This document shows positions 62,638-64,000 of a stretch of DNA of 64,000 nucleotides, piece by piece (position 1 is the first letter of the stretch; each line of letters starts with the position of its first letter). Origin of the DNA: an endosymbiont of Escarpia spicata (GTDB taxonomy: Bacteria > Pseudomonadota > Gammaproteobacteria > Chromatiales > Chromatiaceae); assembly GCA_003349915.1 (NCBI GenBank), contig QFXE01000005.1, positions 434,001 to 498,000 on the forward strand, given 5' to 3'. The notes under the pieces are model-generated. The model made no database searches, was not told the origin of the DNA, and was given only the letters and a program-made list of their open reading frames with translations. The position numbers were made by a program, and so were the translations under genes.

Positions 62638-64000
62638 TTACTCACACATTTTGGAAATCTTACGCGAGCCAGGCACTTGCCGACCCTGCCCCAGGGTGAT
62701 CTTCAGCAACGGGGGCGTCACCAACGTCGTCACGATCACCATCAACACCACTGCTGAAAACGTGGCGGAATCGATTACCTTCAGACTAATACCGATGGAT
62801 GCAAAGACCAGTCCCACCTCGCCCCTCGGCAGCATGCCGACACCTACCGCCAATCGCTTGCGTCCCTTCTCCAAAACCCCCAACCCGGAGACGATCTTGC
62901 CGATTAGGGCAACCAGAATCAGGCCGGTGGAGAGCAGTAACACATGCCAATCGAGGAAGGTTTCCAATTTCACCTGTATCCCCATCAAGACAAAAAATAT
63001 CGGCACCAGAATCGCCTCAAGCGGTGCAAAGAGCTCTTTGATGGAGTATTTGTGGCGCCGGAAATCGCCCCAGGCCTTGAAATGGCTGTCGTGCAGCAGC
63101 AGACCCGCAGCAAAAGCCCCGACAATGGTGGCAAGACCCACCAGATTTGCCAGCCAGGCCAGAGCCATGACGAAGACGAAGGGGATAAAGAGTTTCGCTT
63201 CCAACACATTCAACTGGTACAGAAACTTGATGAGCAGTCGGATGATGTAGGGTCCAAGATAGAGCACGCTGATGATGAAAAGGGTGGCCAACAGCATGAT
63301 GCGGACGATCTCTTCCAGTTCGACACTGCCGGTAACCACCACCCCGGAAACGATGGCCAACATCACCAGACCGAGTATATCGTCCATCACCGCCGCACCA
63401 ACGATAATATGCGCCTCTCCGGAGCGGCTCTGACGCAGATCCTGCAGCACCCGTGCGGTAATGCCGATACTGGTGGCGCCCAGGGTCGCGCCAAGAAACA
63501 TATGCTGTACATGGGGCGCTTCCGGAATCAACATCCAGGTCACCAAAAAACCCAACGCAAAAGGAACCAGGACGCCGATAAAGGCGACCCGCAGGGAGTC
63601 TCCACCCACCGAGCGCAACTCGTCGACACAGGTATCCAGCCCGACATGGAACAGCAGGAATATGACGCCGTAACGTGAGAAGACATCCACCGCCTGAGCG
63701 ACGGCAAGATACTCACTACCGTGGGGGCCACGAAGGATCTGCAGAAAAGATTCTCCAGCCTCAGGCCCCATCAATTTGTTGAGCGCCTCATCAACCGGTA
63801 CGCCGGACAAAATCAGTTTGGACAGCTCGGTACAACCGACTCCCTCTCGCAGAATCGCCATCAGATCGAAACCGAAAAAGTAGAGCAGATTACCCAGCAG
63901 CACGCCCATCACCAGCTCACCGAGCACAGAGGGTTGCTTCAGACGCCGGGCGCCAAAACGCCCGAACAGCGCGGCGACAAGAATCAGGGTGACACCAAAG
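62638..64000 (-). CDS. CPA2 (Kef/NapA-type) cation/proton antiporter, 5' end outside window
   Basis: Inner-membrane monovalent cation:proton antiporter. The frame stays open to the right edge and reads FGVTLILVAALFGRFGARRL and then QPSVLGELVMGVLLGNLLYF, so the start is beyond 64000. About 454 residues and roughly 12 membrane helices are visible. Family features include GLDTCVDEL, GATLGATSIGITARVL and the TM5-like AAVMDDILGLVML, where Asp-Asp is the ion-binding pair. It ends without a RCK/TrkA-N domain, having a short basic tail. An insertion of about 45 residues after the second helix (GVPVDEALNKLMGPEAGES) is unusual. Confidence 0.88.
   Translation of the reverse strand, partial: FGVTLILVAALFGRFGARRLKQPSVLGELVMGVLLGNLLYFFGFDLMAILREGVGCTELSKLILSGVPVDEALNKLMGPEAGESFLQILRGPHGSEYLAVAQAVDVFSRYGVIFLLFHVGLDTCVDELRSVGGDSLRVAFIGVLVPFALGFLVTWMLIPEAPHVQHMFLGATLGATSIGITARVLQDLRQSRSGEAHIIVGAAVMDDILGLVMLAIVSGVVVTGSVELEEIVRIMLLATLFIISVLYLGPYIIRLLIKFLYQLNVLEAKLFIPFVFVMALAWLANLVGLATIVGAFAAGLLLHDSHFKAWGDFRRHKYSIKELFAPLEAILVPIFFVLMGIQVKLETFLDWHVLLLSTGLILVALIGKIVSGLGVLEKGRKRLAVGVGMLPRGEVGLVFASIGISLKVIDSATFSAVVLMVIVTTLVTPPLLKITLGQGRQVPGSRKISKMCE

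Overview
The window most likely comes from the chromosome of a gammaproteobacterial sulfur oxidiser. The evidence is a full reverse-type (oxidative) dsr cluster with dsrEFH and dsrL, a cysteine-less DsrC paralogue, soxYZ beside a broken soxX, and many GTAGG-type palindromic repeats. Genera such as Sedimenticola or Ca. Thiodiazotropha would fit, but that placement is inference from gene content; no phylogenetic marker was tested.

Region 1 (1-12.35 kb, minus strand) is dsrA-B-E-F-H-C-M-K-L-J-O-P followed by dsrN, which runs off the left edge. Together these encode the siroheme sulfite reductase DsrAB, the DsrEFH sulfur relay, the DsrC persulfide/trisulfide carrier, the NAD(P)H-linked DsrL, the membrane complex DsrMKJOP and the siroheme amidase DsrN. 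A perfect hairpin followed by a U-run lies between dsrP and dsrN. The 0.5 kb leader upstream of dsrA holds palindromes and a run of nine G.

Region 2 (12.8-20.05 kb) is a mixed-strand accessory block next to dsr. It holds a 62-codon ORF, a 236-aa protein of unknown function, a solitary Cas6/Cmx6-like protein with no CRISPR array, an RspA-type DsrC paralogue lacking both redox cysteines, four further conserved-looking unknowns, and a MoxR ATPase paired with an HExxH + VWA protein. This is my best candidate for an undescribed sulfur-oxidation-associated module.

Region 3 (20.1-30.9 kb) contains a BepA-like M48 protease, a soxX pseudogene with intact soxY and soxZ, bioA, a MASE3-like GGDEF cyclase, a VWA/Ser-Glu-repeat membrane pair, an LpxL-like acyltransferase and a rhodanese.

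Region 4 (31.1-55.8 kb, minus strand) is nearly 25 kb of giant surface-type proteins: a 2,301-aa VCBS/Ig/RHS protein, a ~4,120-aa PKD/VCBS/LamG/toroid protein, and a 1,863-aa paralogue joined to it out of frame at one end of a 194-bp exact repeat. The last two look like tandem paralogues that recombined, or an assembly collapse.

Region 5 (55.8-64 kb) has an AT-rich gap, a lipoprotein, a PEP-CTERM protein, a nested inverted-repeat element, a pentapeptide-repeat protein, an RND permease split by one frameshift, and a CPA2 cation/proton antiporter running off the right edge. I saw no rRNA, tRNA or CRISPR array and no complete insertion sequence.
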